Below, one piece after another: positions 20,787 through 32,670 of a DNA stretch of 64,000 nucleotides (its first letter is position 1; the number at the start of each line of letters is the position of its first letter). Origin of the DNA: Metellina segmentata (lineage: Eukaryota; Arthropoda; Arachnida; Araneae; Tetragnathidae); contig OX375872.1 in the NCBI GenBank assembly GCA_947359465.1, positions 126,926,337-126,990,336 on the forward strand, given 5' to 3'. The notes under the pieces are model-generated. The model made no database searches. It was not told the DNA's origin and was given only the letters and a program-made list of their open reading frames with translations. The position numbers were made by a program, and so were the translations under genes.

Positions 20787-23681
20787 TTTCAGTGGCCTTT
20801 TATCATAGCCAAAATCAGTAAAGGAATTTTAGGTGCTGATTTTCTAAATCAATTTAATTTATTGCTGGATATTAAACAAAGGAAACTGATTGATGGTGTA
20901 ACCAAACTCAATGTTTTGGGCACTGCCACATCAGCAATTGAAGAAATAGGTGTAAGCATTTTTGATAAAAACTCTAAATTTTCTAGCTTATTATCACAAT
21001 ACCCCAGTATTACTAAACCAAATTTATTAATATCAAATGTTAATCATAATGTTAAACATTATATTACTACTCAAGGAAAACCTGTTTATAGTAAAGCACG
21101 ACAGTTGGATAACAAACGCTTGGAAATAGCCAAGAAAGAATTTAAATTCATGATAAACAATGGCATTATTAGACCATCAAAATCTGCATGGGCAAATCCT
21201 CTCCATCTTGTCACAAAGAAGGATGGCTCGATTCGTCCATGTGGTGATTATCGCCGACTTAATGATAGGACAGTGCCAGACCGATATCCAATCCCCAGGA
21301 TTGAAGATTTCCATCATATACTTAAAGATAAACGTGTGTTTTCAAAAACTGATCTCTTCAAAGCCTACTTCCAAATTCCGATAGCAGAAGAAGACGAGCA
21401 TAAAACCGCCATTATAACCCCATTTGGACTATTCGAATTTAATGTAATGAGTTTCGGTCTTCGAAATGCCCCTGCCACCTTTCAAAGGTTCATAAATGAA
21501 GTTTTGCACGGATTAGATTTTGTTTCCCCGTACTTAGATGACATTCTTATCGCATCCGAAACAGAAGAAGAGCATCAAAAACACCTGAAAATAGTTTTGG
21601 ACCAATTTGCTAAATATGGATTACGGATAAATCTGTCAAAATCCATCTTTGGAGTAAATAGCCTCGAGTTTTTAGGATACCTAATAACTCCGGAAGGTTC
21701 TCGCCCATTGCCACAAAAGGTTCAAGCTATCATTGACTTTCCATTACCAGAAACTATTCATCAACTTCGCACTTTCTTAGGAATGCTAAATTTTTACTGT
21801 CGGTACCTGAAGAAAGCTGCTCACAAGCAATCTTTACTCAACGAATATTTAAAAGGTGCTAGAAAAAAAGATAGAAGAAAAATTCCTTGGACTGACGAAG
21901 CGAAGAAACAATTTGAAGAATGTAAATTGGACTTAGCAAATACTGCGTTATTAACTGTTCCTAATTCTGAATTACCACTGTCTTTATGTACAGACGCTTC
22001 AGAGTTCGCAACAGGAGCAGTCCTCCAACAACATGACGAACATGGCTGGAAACCAATAGCATTCTTTTCCAAAAAACTAAACGATGCACAAAGAAATTAT
22101 AGTACATATGATCGTGAACTTTTAGGCATATACCAATCTATAAAATATTTCAAACACCTATTAGAAGGAAGAGATTTTACTATAATAACCGATCATAAGC
22201 CACTAATCTTTGCCTTTCAACAAAAGAATGAAAAAGCATCTCCAAGACAGTTAAGACACTTACAATACATTTCTCAATTCACAACGAAAATAGTTCATAT
22301 TAGTGGACAAGATAATATTATTGCTGATACGTTGTCAAGAATTGAAGAATTAACTGTAATAGATTTCGATAAAATAGCTGAAGATCAAATTAATGATGAA
22401 GAATTGAATGAATTACGTAACAACAAATCTTTAAATTTTAAACTAAATAACCTTCCATCTGGTAAATTTCTTTGGTGTGACATTTCAACTTTGAATGTAA
22501 GAACATATATACCTAAATCATTTAGAAAGATAATGTTTCAAACAATCCATGGTTTAGCCCATCCAGGTATCAAAGCAACAGTGAAACAAATGACATCAAG
22601 ATTTATTTGGAAAAACATTCGGAAAGACGTAAGAAAATGGTCGCAAACATGCATCAGTTGCCAGAAAAACAAAATTACGAGGCACACTAACTCACCATTA
22701 GGAACCTACAAAGAACCGGATGAACGATTCAGCACAGTTCATATTGATATCATTGGACCTTACTCACCATCTAATGAGTTTGTTTACTGTTTAACTTGCA
22801 TAGATCGCTTTACTAGTTGGATGGAAGTTATCCCTTCACGTGATATAACCTCCGAAACCGTGGCAAGATCATTTTACGAAGGATGGATAACCCGATTTGG
22901 TGTACCTTACGAAGTCATCACAGACCGAGGTTTGCAGTTTACATCCGAACTTTTTAGAACTTTGGCAGCTATTTGTGGAATGAAACTTAAACACACAACT
23001 GCATATCATCCACAGTGTAATGGCAAAATCGAAAGACTTCATAGGACCCTGAAAGCAGCTATACGGTCACACAATACTCTTCGATGGACAGAATCTATTC
23101 CAACTATACTTTTGGGCCTCAGAGCAGCTATAAAAGAGGATTCTGAACATTCAATCTTGCAAATGGTTTATGGAAAAACCATAAAACTCCCTGGAGAATT
23201 CTTTGATGATCCAACTATTTCAATGACCCCAGAGACGTTTCTGAACAAATTACAAGAGCAGATGCAGTCTTTCAAACCTAAAACTACAAGTCACAGAAAT
23301 AACTTCAAAGCATTTATAAATAAGGATCTCAAAACGTGTTCCCATGTGTTCATAAGAACAGACAGAGTCAAGAAACCATTTGAGCCTGCATATGAAGGAC
23401 CCTTCAAAGTGATAATGAAAACTGAGAAATACTTCCTAGTCTGCATAAAAGGCAAAGAAGTTAACATTTCTATTGACCGACTTAAACCTGCTTACATTTT
23501 GGCCGCCGATGAAAAACATCCAGAACCACCAGTATCTGTGCAAGCGGATACACCGGACGTTACCACAGATAAGCCTTTAGAACAAAGATTTTCTCGTATT
23601 GGAAGAAAGATTATACACAGCATTCATAGATGCTACATACTTTTAACCCAGCATACACAGATGCTTCTAAGATACATATAG
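20787..23681 (+). CDS. Ty3-type (Metaviridae) retrotransposon pol, 5'-truncated but open
   Basis: A single uninterrupted frame of over 950 codons. It begins inside the end of the protease (GILGADFL), then carries reverse transcriptase with YLDD near nt 21530, RNase H (CTDASEFATGAVL; later ITDHKPL and DTLSR), an integrase zinc-binding region with His and Cys pairs (HGLAHPG...CISCQ), and the DDE integrase core with Asp in HIDIIGP and in ITDRGLQF and Glu in NGKIERLHR. These enzymes copy the element's RNA and insert the DNA. Gag, most of the protease and both LTRs are absent, and the first residue does not begin with a plausible ATG, so the copy is truncated. The absence of stops over 2.9 kb suggests a recent insertion. 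TTG at 20862 is not a start. Confidence 0.93.
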   Translation, partial: FQWPFIIAKISKGILGADFLNQFNLLLDIKQRKLIDGVTKLNVLGTATSAIEEIGVSIFDKNSKFSSLLSQYPSITKPNLLISNVNHNVKHYITTQGKPVYSKARQLDNKRLEIAKKEFKFMINNGIIRPSKSAWANPLHLVTKKDGSIRPCGDYRRLNDRTVPDRYPIPRIEDFHHILKDKRVFSKTDLFKAYFQIPIAEEDEHKTAIITPFGLFEFNVMSFGLRNAPATFQRFINEVLHGLDFVSPYLDDILIASETEEEHQKHLKIVLDQFAKYGLRINLSKSIFGVNSLEFLGYLITPEGSRPLPQKVQAIIDFPLPETIHQLRTFLGMLNFYCRYLKKAAHKQSLLNEYLKGARKKDRRKIPWTDEAKKQFEECKLDLANTALLTVPNSELPLSLCTDASEFATGAVLQQHDEHGWKPIAFFSKKLNDAQRNYSTYDRELLGIYQSIKYFKHLLEGRDFTIITDHKPLIFAFQQKNEKASPRQLRHLQYISQFTTKIVHISGQDNIIADTLSRIEELTVIDFDKIAEDQINDEELNELRNNKSLNFKLNNLPSGKFLWCDISTLNVRTYIPKSFRKIMFQTIHGLAHPGIKATVKQMTSRFIWKNIRKDVRKWSQTCISCQKNKITRHTNSPLGTYKEPDERFSTVHIDIIGPYSPSNEFVYCLTCIDRFTSWMEVIPSRDITSETVARSFYEGWITRFGVPYEVITDRGLQFTSELFRTLAAICGMKLKHTTAYHPQCNGKIERLHRTLKAAIRSHNTLRWTESIPTILLGLRAAIKEDSEHSILQMVYGKTIKLPGEFFDDPTISMTPETFLNKLQEQMQSFKPKTTSHRNNFKAFINKDLKTCSHVFIRTDRVKKPFEPAYEGPFKVIMKTEKYFLVCIKGKEVNISIDRLKPAYILAADEKHPEPPVSVQADTPDVTTDKPLEQRFSRIGRKIIHSIHRCYILLTQHTQMLLRYI

Positions 23682-24005
23682 ATGCTACACTAGCATTTCA
23701 TAAAGATCTGAGCATCACAAAACATATTCAATACATACACAATATGCAGCACCTTCTCATAGCAAGCCCCATGAATGACTTGTGTGTGTGTGAACAGTTA
23801 CAAATACATAATCTTAAAAAAAAAAAATGGTAAGTAAATCTAACAGGTAAAAAAGTACATTGAATTAACAGTAGTAGAAATGAAATATCAACACAAACCA
23901 TTAACGTCAATCAGTATTGTTTTCCCAAGTGTCGAGATAAAAATCCACAGAGAGCCAGAATTAACATACCTGTTGCTTTTCCCAGGACATGACCCAAACA
24001 GCACT

Positions 24006-25560
24006 TGAAATTAAATGAATTATCAACATAAATCAATTAACGTAAACCAGTATAGTTTACCAAATCAATCCAAAAAGCAAGCCAGTTGCATTTTGAAGTC
24101 GACCAACAATAAGCAGCGTTTTCCTTGAAAGCAGAATCATCTATGAAAGCACTCTTACAGAAGGCAGGTGCAGTCCATCCCATCAGGATTTGAGAAGTTA
24201 ATCGACATAAGGTTTGTGCATGGTGTGAATTTACAACACAGACAGGTACATTCAATCTGGAATAGTGTTTGTAAATGTGAATGCAGCTCACTTGTGAACA
24301 GTTACAATCGGTATGTAAATCTGCCATGACATTGAATCTAAAAAAAGTATTTTCTTCCTATTGCCACATGTGTCGAGATCAATCGAGCCAAAATTAACAA
24401 CCAGTGTCAAATAAATTACCAGCAATTTAAAATGTTTTTTCATTTCAAATGAAATATCAACACAATGTCAACAGTTTTGTTTTCCAATCCAAAAAAAGTA
24501 AATTAGTGAGCGAGAATTAACAACAGTTGCGTTTATAAACAAAAAAGCAGTGTTTTGCTTGAATTGTAAACAATACATGGGAAAATGAAACCTTGATCCA
24601 AATCCCATGACTACAGATTTAACGTGCCTCAGGATTTTCGAATATGAAACCCTGATCCAATACAGATTTAACATGCACCAGAATTTAAAAAATTAAACAA
24701 TGACTACAGATTTAATGTGCACCAGGATTTAAACAATGAAACCATGACAGTTGTAAAGGCACAACCGATTGATTTGAACACTAGATTTGGGAAAATGAAA
24801 CCCTGATCCTTTTCAAGAATCTAAAAACAGTAACACAACAAATGTTTGTCTGAAACCTTTTCCTAAAATCCAGGAGACAGGTGCGTGTTTTATCTGTTGT
24901 CTTGGATCTGGATTTCATTTTCCGAAATTCCGGGAGACAGGTGTATGTTAAATCTGTTGTCTTGAGGTGATTCAATGAGATGTGGATATTTCCCATGGGA
25001 ACTAAAACCTGAATGGGTGTATGGTATATGAGTTTCATACATGGCATATGGAAAAGGATTCTAGCAAGATATTCTATGGCAACCACAACTCATTTAAAAA
25101 CGTAATTAAAAATACATACCAACATTAGTGCAATGAATCACAAAGCACGCTGAAAGAACTGGTAAACATTAAATTTACTGTCATGGGATATGAATTCCAT
25201 TCAAGGATCATAGCTTAGGTGTTGCCTGGTTCAATAGAATTTGGATCTTTCAGATGGGAACTGAAACATGGATTAGGTGTGAGAGAATGGCATGGGAAAA
25301 TAAGTTTATATTGAAAAAGCAACAACTGATTGAGTTATGTGGAAAAGATAAATTTTAATCTCGAGAGAAATACATCCTCCAGAAAGAAGGGCCTAACAGG
25401 TCAGTCGATCAAAGTGACCGCCAGAATTTGATCATTTGTAAATGTGAACACAGTAATTCACCCATACAAATCTTGCAGCATTTTACTACTGGGTTTGTCA
25501 ACAAAAGCCAGATAAATCAGTCCAATAACACTTCACCACTAATGAATGCTATACAGTAAA
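24006..25560. repeat. Direct duplication, copy 1 (1.5 kb)
   Basis: Collinear with 28441-29940, with small indels and many substitutions. It includes ACATTGAATCTAAAAAAAGT, ATTTAACGTGCACCAGGATTT-like and GGGTGTATGGTATA-like landmarks in the same order in both. Confidence 0.85.
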
Positions 25561-27143
25561 ATGAGTTACAATTAATTCATAGATACCATTGACAGTTTAA
25601 GAGTCACATTAAATCAACAAATACAGATCACACTGGGCTACTTCAAAATGTAAACAAAGTTAAACTTATTTGACACAGTTTCAATCCCAAAATGTTCATT
25701 ATACATTCCAAAAAATAGATTCAATTGGGTAAAATCATGACTGAATAATGCACAAGTTAACACACAGTTGCAAATACACAGTCCAGTGGTTTACAGTGTA
25801 TATAAATCTTGCAGCAAGCCACTACAGGGTTTTTCACACAAAAAAAAGACATCCAGATAAATCAGTCCAATAACACATCACGAATGAATACTAAATTGAG
25901 TTCAAATAGCATAGTCAAATCTCACATGTCAAACAATCTTTTAATAGGATCTTGTAACTAGAGAGAAATGAATTAATATTTCCCCAAAGCACACCCAAAA
26001 GTAAATTAAAGCATTTCATAAAGATCTGAGTATCACAAAACATATTCAATACATACTTTTAGGGCCATCAAATCTTATAAATAGGTATAAAATAAAAGCA
26101 TTAGTGAATAATCAATGAAAAATCCATACCTTTATATCATCCAGGAGTACGGGGATATGAATCAGGATGCTTGCTGCTGTGCATGAAAACATTAGAGAAA
26201 TGAATCCCTCAAACACAGCCTGCACACACAAACACACAGTTGACAGAAAGCCCTAACAGGTCAATTTATCAGAGGGACTAATGAGATTTGAGCATAACAT
26301 CCAAACTTTCACAGCAGATATGAATTCAACCAGACTGCAGGAAATTATTGTTTACTTTCCCCATGGAGATACAAATCCATCCCAAAAGTTTTATAAATGC
26401 GTTGCTAATTATTGTTTACAGTCCCAAATGGTAGGTAACAACACACAGTCCCCCATTCACTCAGTGCAAAAAAAAAAAGGAAAACACCTGATGATTTGAT
26501 CCCGGTCCATTAGATTCATGTCAAGCGATGGGATCCCTCTCCATTAGACTCATGTTTCCGATGCACGTTAAATCTGTTGTGGATTCATGCTTCCCAAATC
26601 TGGCATTGCATACATGTATAATCATTTCCTGAAAGCCACTCTGGCCCCATTTCTAAAAGTAGCTATCGGGATTAGATATCCCTGTTTTATTTTTCCTGTC
26701 AGGATTTCTCCCAAAAAATGAAGAGCTCATTTAAAAGCTTGAAAACACATTCCAAATAGTTGATGCTCACTTTGTTGAAATCTTGTAACTTGCTGTGCTC
26801 TGTAAGGGGATTTTAAAGCTAATTGGCATATTTTTGCCTTCAGAAGAGAATACATGTTAAAATTTGTTAGATTTCATTTTCCGGTGCAGGATACAATTCC
26901 CTGGATATGAATAGCCCCATGAACATGTATTGTATAAGATGTAGATATTATGTGTGAACATGTGTGGCAAGAAAATGATTGTTTCCCAAACCTATTTTCA
27001 TGTGTGAACACGTGTGGCATTAAAATGATTGTTTCCCAAATCTATTCTCATGTGGTTTCCAATTTGGGATACAATTCGCTGGATAAAATCCCTATGGTGT
27101 GTGGCATAAAAATGATTTCGGTTTATATACTTATAATGCCTTG

Positions 27144-27163
27144 ATATATATATATATATATAT
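27144..27163. repeat. (TA)10 microsatellite
   Basis: A run of TA units after CCTTGA. Confidence 0.9.
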
Positions 27164-28440
27164 GCATATTTCCCATGATTATTCAATAGCAGCTTGCAAA
27201 AAATTCGGACTACCCGTGTGCCAAATCGCATTACTGCAAGTGCGGCCAAGAAACAAACACTTCCTAATCTTATAGCAGGGTTCTCTATAATATGGAAACT
27301 GAAACACAATGGATGATGTAAGGTCATCCTGAAAGCACACTCGTACAGAGGGGCCTCAAACAGGTCGCAGTCTATCCGAGTGACCATCAGGATTAGAGAA
27401 AAATAAAAAATATCAGGGTACATGCTGAAAGACATTCACTCTCCATTCAGTTTCCACAGGACGATAGCATCCATTAAAATGTTTTTGGCTTAATGTATTT
27501 TGTGATCTTTTTTCTCAAACAGCGGTTATGATTCTCTCCTGCTTGAAAACACAATCTAAATTCTTATACTCTACTTAATGAACAACCCATTGATTGTGAA
27601 AACAAATAATGGAACAGCCTAGCAAAACATTACACTGAATAATCTTAAATACTTGTTGCTACATTTATAGCATCATCTGTAGATCCTTGCTCAATCTGAA
27701 ATATTTATAAAATTCAATTAACAAAATATCAGGATATGGATATTTTCCTGGGAATGCATTCAATTCATTAAAAACAACCAAACCATGGTTTGTGTGAATG
27801 CAACAACAACTCGGTTACTGTATAAAATCAATTGAATAAGTGAGTCATGTTCCTCTCTTCATTCAACAAAACAAGTCTCACTCAATAAACATTCCTTGAA
27901 ATGTGTCAATGTTTTCAACGGCTCCAGAGGAAAGAATCTCACCGATATATTGTATACTCTTCCAGGAGTACGGGGATATGAATCAGGATGCTTGCTGATG
28001 TGTATCTTTCCCACATGGCATTGGAGAAATGAATCTTAGAAACTCAGCCTGCACACACACTTGACAAAAAATCCTAACAGGTCAATCGGGATTTGAGCAT
28101 TTGTAAATTGACATGAATCACTCACAGCAGATATGAATTCAACCAGACACACCACTGAGAATAGTTGCTAATTATTGTTTACTTTGAGTCAGTCCCATAG
28201 AATGAACGGATACAGATGCCTCCAAAATTTTTTTATAAATGCATTGCTAATTATTGTTTACAGTCCCTATGGTAGGAAACAACACACATTCGAACTCACA
28301 CCAATGCGGATAATTTCTTCACAGACAGCTGTGCATACATGAAGTGACATAAATAGTTTAAAAGAGTCCCATGGAGATACAAATTCAATGTAAACAACAC
28401 TCCAGTTTTATAAATGGTGCTAATTATTGAATCAACAGCA

Positions 28441-29940
28441 CTTGAAATGAAATATCAACACAAATCAATTAAAGTAAAATAGTATAGTTTTCCAGATCAA
28501 TCCAAAAAGCAAGCCAGATACACTTTGAACTCAATCAACAAAAAGCAGCGTTTTCCTTGAAAACAGAATCATCTATGAAAGCACACTCTTACAGAAAGCA
28601 GGTGCAGTCCATCCCATCAGGATTTCAGAAGATAATCGAAACATGGTTTGTTGTGCATGGTAGGAATTTACAACACAGACATGCACATTCAATCTGGGAT
28701 AGTGTTTGTAAATGTGAATGCAGCTCACTTGTGAACAGTTACAATCGGTATGTAAATCTGCCATGACATTGAATCTAAAAAAAAGTATTTTCTTCCTATT
28801 GCCACATGTGTCGAGATCAATCGAGCCAAAAATAACAACCAGTTTCAAATAAATTACCAGCAACCTAAAATGTTTTTTTACTTGAAATGAAATATCAACC
28901 AGTTTTAGTTTCCAATCCAAAAAAAGTAAATTAGCAAGCCAGAATTCACAACAGTTGCATTTTTCAACAAAAAAGCACCTTTTTGCTCCCAAATGTAAAC
29001 AATGCTTGGGAAAAAGAAACCCTGATCCAAATCCCATGACTACAGATTTAACGTGCCTCAGGATATGGGAAAATGATACCCTGATCCAATACAGATTTAA
29101 CATGCACCAGAATTTAAAAAAAATGAAACAATGACTACAGATTTAACGTGCACCAGGATTTAAACAGTGAAACCATGACAGTTGTAAAGGCACAACCAAT
29201 TGATTTGTACACTAGATTTGGGAAAATGAAACCCTGATCCTTTTCAAGAATCTAAAAACAGTAACACAACAAAGGTTTGTCTGAAACCTTTTCCTAAAAT
29301 CCAGGAGACAGGTGCATGTTAAATCTGTTGCCATGAGGTGATTCAACAGAATGTAGATCTTTCCCATCGTAACTGAAACCTGGATGGGTGTATGGTATAC
29401 CAGTTTTATACATGGCATATGGAAAAGGATTCTAGCAAGATATTCTATAGTAACCAGAACTAATTTAAAAACGTAATTAAAAATACATACCAACATTAGT
29501 GCAATGAATCACAAATCATGCTAAAAGAATTGGTGCACATTAAATTTATTGTCATGGGATATGAATTCCATCCAAGGATCCTAGCTTAGGTGTTGCCTAG
29601 TTCAATAGAATGTGGATCTTTCAGATGGGAACTGAAACATGGATTGGGAGTGAGAGAATGGCATGGAAAAATAAGTTTCTATTGAAAAAAAGCTACAACT
29701 GATTGAGTCATGTGGAAAAGATAAAAATTTTAATCTCAAGAGAAATACATCCTCCTGAAAGAAGGGCCAAACAGGTCAGTCGATCAAAATGACCATCAGA
29801 GTTTGAGGATTTGTAAATGTGAACACAGTAATTCACCCACACAAATCTTGCAGCAAGCCACTACTGGGTTTGTCAACAAAAAAAGAAAGACAATCAGATA
29901 AATCAGTCCAATAGCACATCATCACTGGACGATAGGTCAT
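28441..29940. repeat. Direct duplication, copy 2 (1.5 kb)
   Basis: Partner of 24006-25560. It runs straight into the putative LTR-like segment 29819-30087. Confidence 0.85.
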
Positions 29941-30087
29941 TAATTGTAACTCAAAACAACACTCGTAGATCAGTGGACTGTAAGTTTTAATTATCACTCT
30001 CACGTAAGATTGCGCTCGCCGCTTTCTTGCTTCAGTCTTACTCACCCAAGAACTCTACTCACTTGAGTTTTTATATCAGGACTGAAC
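29819..30087 (-). repeat. LTR-like direct repeat, 3' side of the BEL/Pao element
   Basis: About 265 bp that recur at 34716-34973 in the same orientation, bracketing the BEL/Pao reading frames. Read on the minus strand both begin TGTTC(A/C)GTCCTGATATAA, including a TATA-like box. An LTR identity is inferred from position; the homology on this side continues into the larger repeat tract, so the outer limit is uncertain. Confidence 0.6.
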
Positions 30088-30339
30088 ATTCTGGCTCCCG
30101 TTGAATGATTTTCATTCAACTTTACATGATTATTAACATATTACATACAATTGACAATAACAGTTGATACAATATAACAAATAATGGAACACATATAAAA
30201 TACAATTAGAAAGATGTATTAATACAACCATTACTCTATGGGTAAAAGACAAATTCTTGATATTGGCTTTTTGAATATTCCTCTTTGTGTTTTAACACTA
30301 ACTACTCTTACTTTCCCATCATTACCTGGGTATAACTCT

Positions 30340-30633
30340 TGTAACGTTTTGAGAGCATCCAGAATCATCATTGAGAATCGTGGGAGCTCACCCCCTGGTC
30401 AGACTGCGGAAGTGACGACTGGAGGAGGCGGGCTGGGAAGAGACACTTTGGAACGGAGGCTGTTTCTAGCCGCAGACGATTTGAGGAACTTTCTTGAGGA
30501 GGCTGTATTGTATCGGTGATGGACATCGTCTTTAAATATAAAACTGTAGCTGTACATATTCTGTAAAAACTTTAATTCTTAATATAACTATTTTAACCTG
30601 GAAGTGGTTTTACTTTTTCTTCGATACGGTACA
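30340..30633 (+). mobile_element. Solo LTR inserted in the BEL/Pao integrase tail
   Basis: It begins TGTAACGTTTTGAGAGC and ends CGATACGGTACA, i.e. TG...CA, and is flanked on both sides by CTCT (30336-30339 and 30634-30637). Removing the 294 bp and one CTCT restores the spacing of the BEL integrase tail on the minus strand. TG/CA ends with a 4-bp duplication fit a Ty3-type LTR. No internal element sequence is attached, so it is a solo LTR left by recombination. Confidence 0.85.
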
Positions 30634-30741
30634 CTCTATTATTCGACTTAAAGGCCAAAACCAAATTGCAGTATTATCCTCTTTAATAACTACTAAATCA
30701 TTTATCTTAGCATTGTCTTTATCAAATTCACATTTTGTTCT

Positions 30742-31908
30742 TTATTGTAAGGAACTCAAATAATTATGTGACCATTTCCTCCAAATTAGCTGAACTAACT
30801 TTGTAGTTTTCTGCCATAGTTTTAACTTAGTATCATTAATATTAGTTACAACAGGTTCAACAATACAGTTAACCAATACAAGAGATGTTCTACCAATTAG
30901 AAAGCTTCCAGGAGTCGAAGCGTTCAAATAATCTACATCGGATGAAAAAGGCACAAGAGGACGTGAATTTAGAATACCTTCAATTTGAGTTATTATAGTC
31001 AAAAAGCCCTCGTATGTTAATTTGGCATTTCCCACAGCTCTCTTAAGATGATATTTGAAGGATTTGACCCCTGCTTCCCAGAGGCCTTTAAAATTTAGAG
31101 CTCTGGGAGGAATAAACTTTCAATTTATACCTTCACTACTCAAGTATCCAGACAAATCATTGACAGGAGTTCTAACTAAATCATGTAATCTCTTAAGTTC
31201 CTTATTAGTACATATGAAATTTTTGGCATTATCTGAAAAAATACAAGCACTTTTGCCTCTTCTTGCAAAAAATCTCTTTAAGGTTTCTATAAATGCTTGT
31301 GAAGTTAAATCAGTAACTATCTCAAAATGAATAGCACGTGTAGCAAAACAAATGAATATAGCAACATATACTTTATGATAAATTCCGTTCCTTTGGTACT
31401 TATATTTTATAAAAAATGGACCTGAAAAATCTATACCTGAACAATTGAAGGGATAGTTTTCAGTCACTCTTTCTTTTGACAAATTACCCATGAATTGTTG
31501 ACATGGGATAGGTTTTACCTTACAGCAAGTCACACAACAGTGAACTATTTTTCTACAAATGGCTCGACCATTTAGTGGCTAGACTTTTAACCTTAATTGA
31601 AAAAGTAGAGTCTGAGGTCCCAAATGTAAATATCGTTGATGTACATAATTCACTATCAAATGAGTAAGTTTACTTTCACCATGCAACAAAATTGGAAATT
31701 TTTGATTAACATTTAAATCACTGTTTATTAACCTACCTCCAACTCTAAACAGCCCTTCTTCATCTAGAAATAAATGAAGATTTTTTATTTGACAGTTATT
31801 TTTTACTTTACCCGCTTCTTTAAGAGATTTTATCTTTTCTCTGAAATCTTCCCACTGGACACTTTTTAAAAGAAAGGTTTTTGATTTGCTAAGCTCATTA
31901 GTATCCAA
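30742..31908 (-). pseudogene. BEL/Pao integrase, broken
   Basis: 31908-31579 carries the N-terminal region with VGGRL and HLIVNYVHQRYLHLGPQ (zinc-binding His pair). 31533-31120 carries the core with GIDFSGPFFIKY (first catalytic Asp), RAIHFEIVTDLT and FSDNAKNF (second Asp). 31035-30742 carries the region with IEGILNSRPL and PGSFLIGR. The pieces lie in different frames. The C-terminal tail continues through 30640 and, beyond the inserted LTR, to a stop at 30231. Confidence 0.85.
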
Positions 31909-32080
31909 GGGTCCCTCTAATTTCTTTTACTTACAATTATCTATAAATCTGAATATAAATGCTAGAATACGAATTATCTTACTATATATAGTTATTACTA
32001 AGTTTGAATCTAACAGGAACAAATGAACTAATAAAAACAGTATAAACAAAAATAGAATCATTAAATTCACAGTTTTTTAG

Positions 32081-32670
32081 TTATTTTGAAAAACTCTCTG
32101 GAATAACTGATGCAGGAATATCTCTGTTAGGATAGACCCGTTCCTTTAGGAACAATGGACCATTCCACAATAGCTCACTTTCTCTTAGCTTGTCGGGGCT
32201 CACTCCTCTAGACAGAAGATCGGCAGGGATCTCCTGGGATGCAACATGTCGCCATTCCATTCCCTCAGTTAATTCTTGTATAGTTGAGATTCTATTCGCA
32301 ACAAACATTTTCAGTTGAAATGGTTCCTTTGAATCCAAGTCAAGACGATCATGGAATCACACCACAAGATGATATTATTCAGAGTAATTTTTATGATGAT
32401 ATCACTGGCTTAATTAGTTTTGCAAGAAGAACTGCTCCGCACAACTCCCAGTCTAGGAATCGTCATCTGTTTCAAAGGGCACACTATTGATTTACTGGTC
32501 ACTAATTTTACAGACACTTGACCAGATTTTGATATTGATTTGTAGTAAATTGCTGCTCTGTAGGCTGCTTCAGAAGCGTCACTGAAACCGAGTAGCTCAA
32601 TCACAGTCCCATCTTTCACTAAAATACACCAACTAATCTCAATGTTGTTGATTAATTGTAAGTTAGCCAA
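32081..32670 (-). pseudogene. BEL/Pao RNase H region, broken
   Basis: The upper piece (32670-32410) contains LLGFSDASEAAYRAAIYY with the first RNase H Asp. The lower piece (32338-32081) ends with DLLSRGVSPDKL and WNGPLFL, which in this family close the RNase H and lead into the integrase. A frameshift lies between them. Confidence 0.75.

Larger units (their letters stand above)
23690..30090. repeat. Large non-coding repeat tract with internal duplications
   Basis: No gene could be supported over 6.4 kb. The tract is built from repeated segments: 24006-25560 matches 28441-29940; 23694-23740 matches 26008-26054 (GCATTTCATAAAGATCTGAG and onward); 26150-26430 matches 27965-28270; and shorter motifs such as CAGATAAATCAGTCCAATA recur at 25510, 25855, 29895 and 34790. 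The tract may consist of long terminal or other non-coding parts of the neighbouring BEL/Pao family, since its last 260 bp recur on the far side of that element. Open stretches on the minus strand (for example 28573-29103) are shadows of repeats. Confidence 0.7.

Noticed and set aside
30238..30519. 93-codon plus-strand ORF
   Set aside because: It combines the antisense of the BEL integrase tail with the inserted solo LTR.
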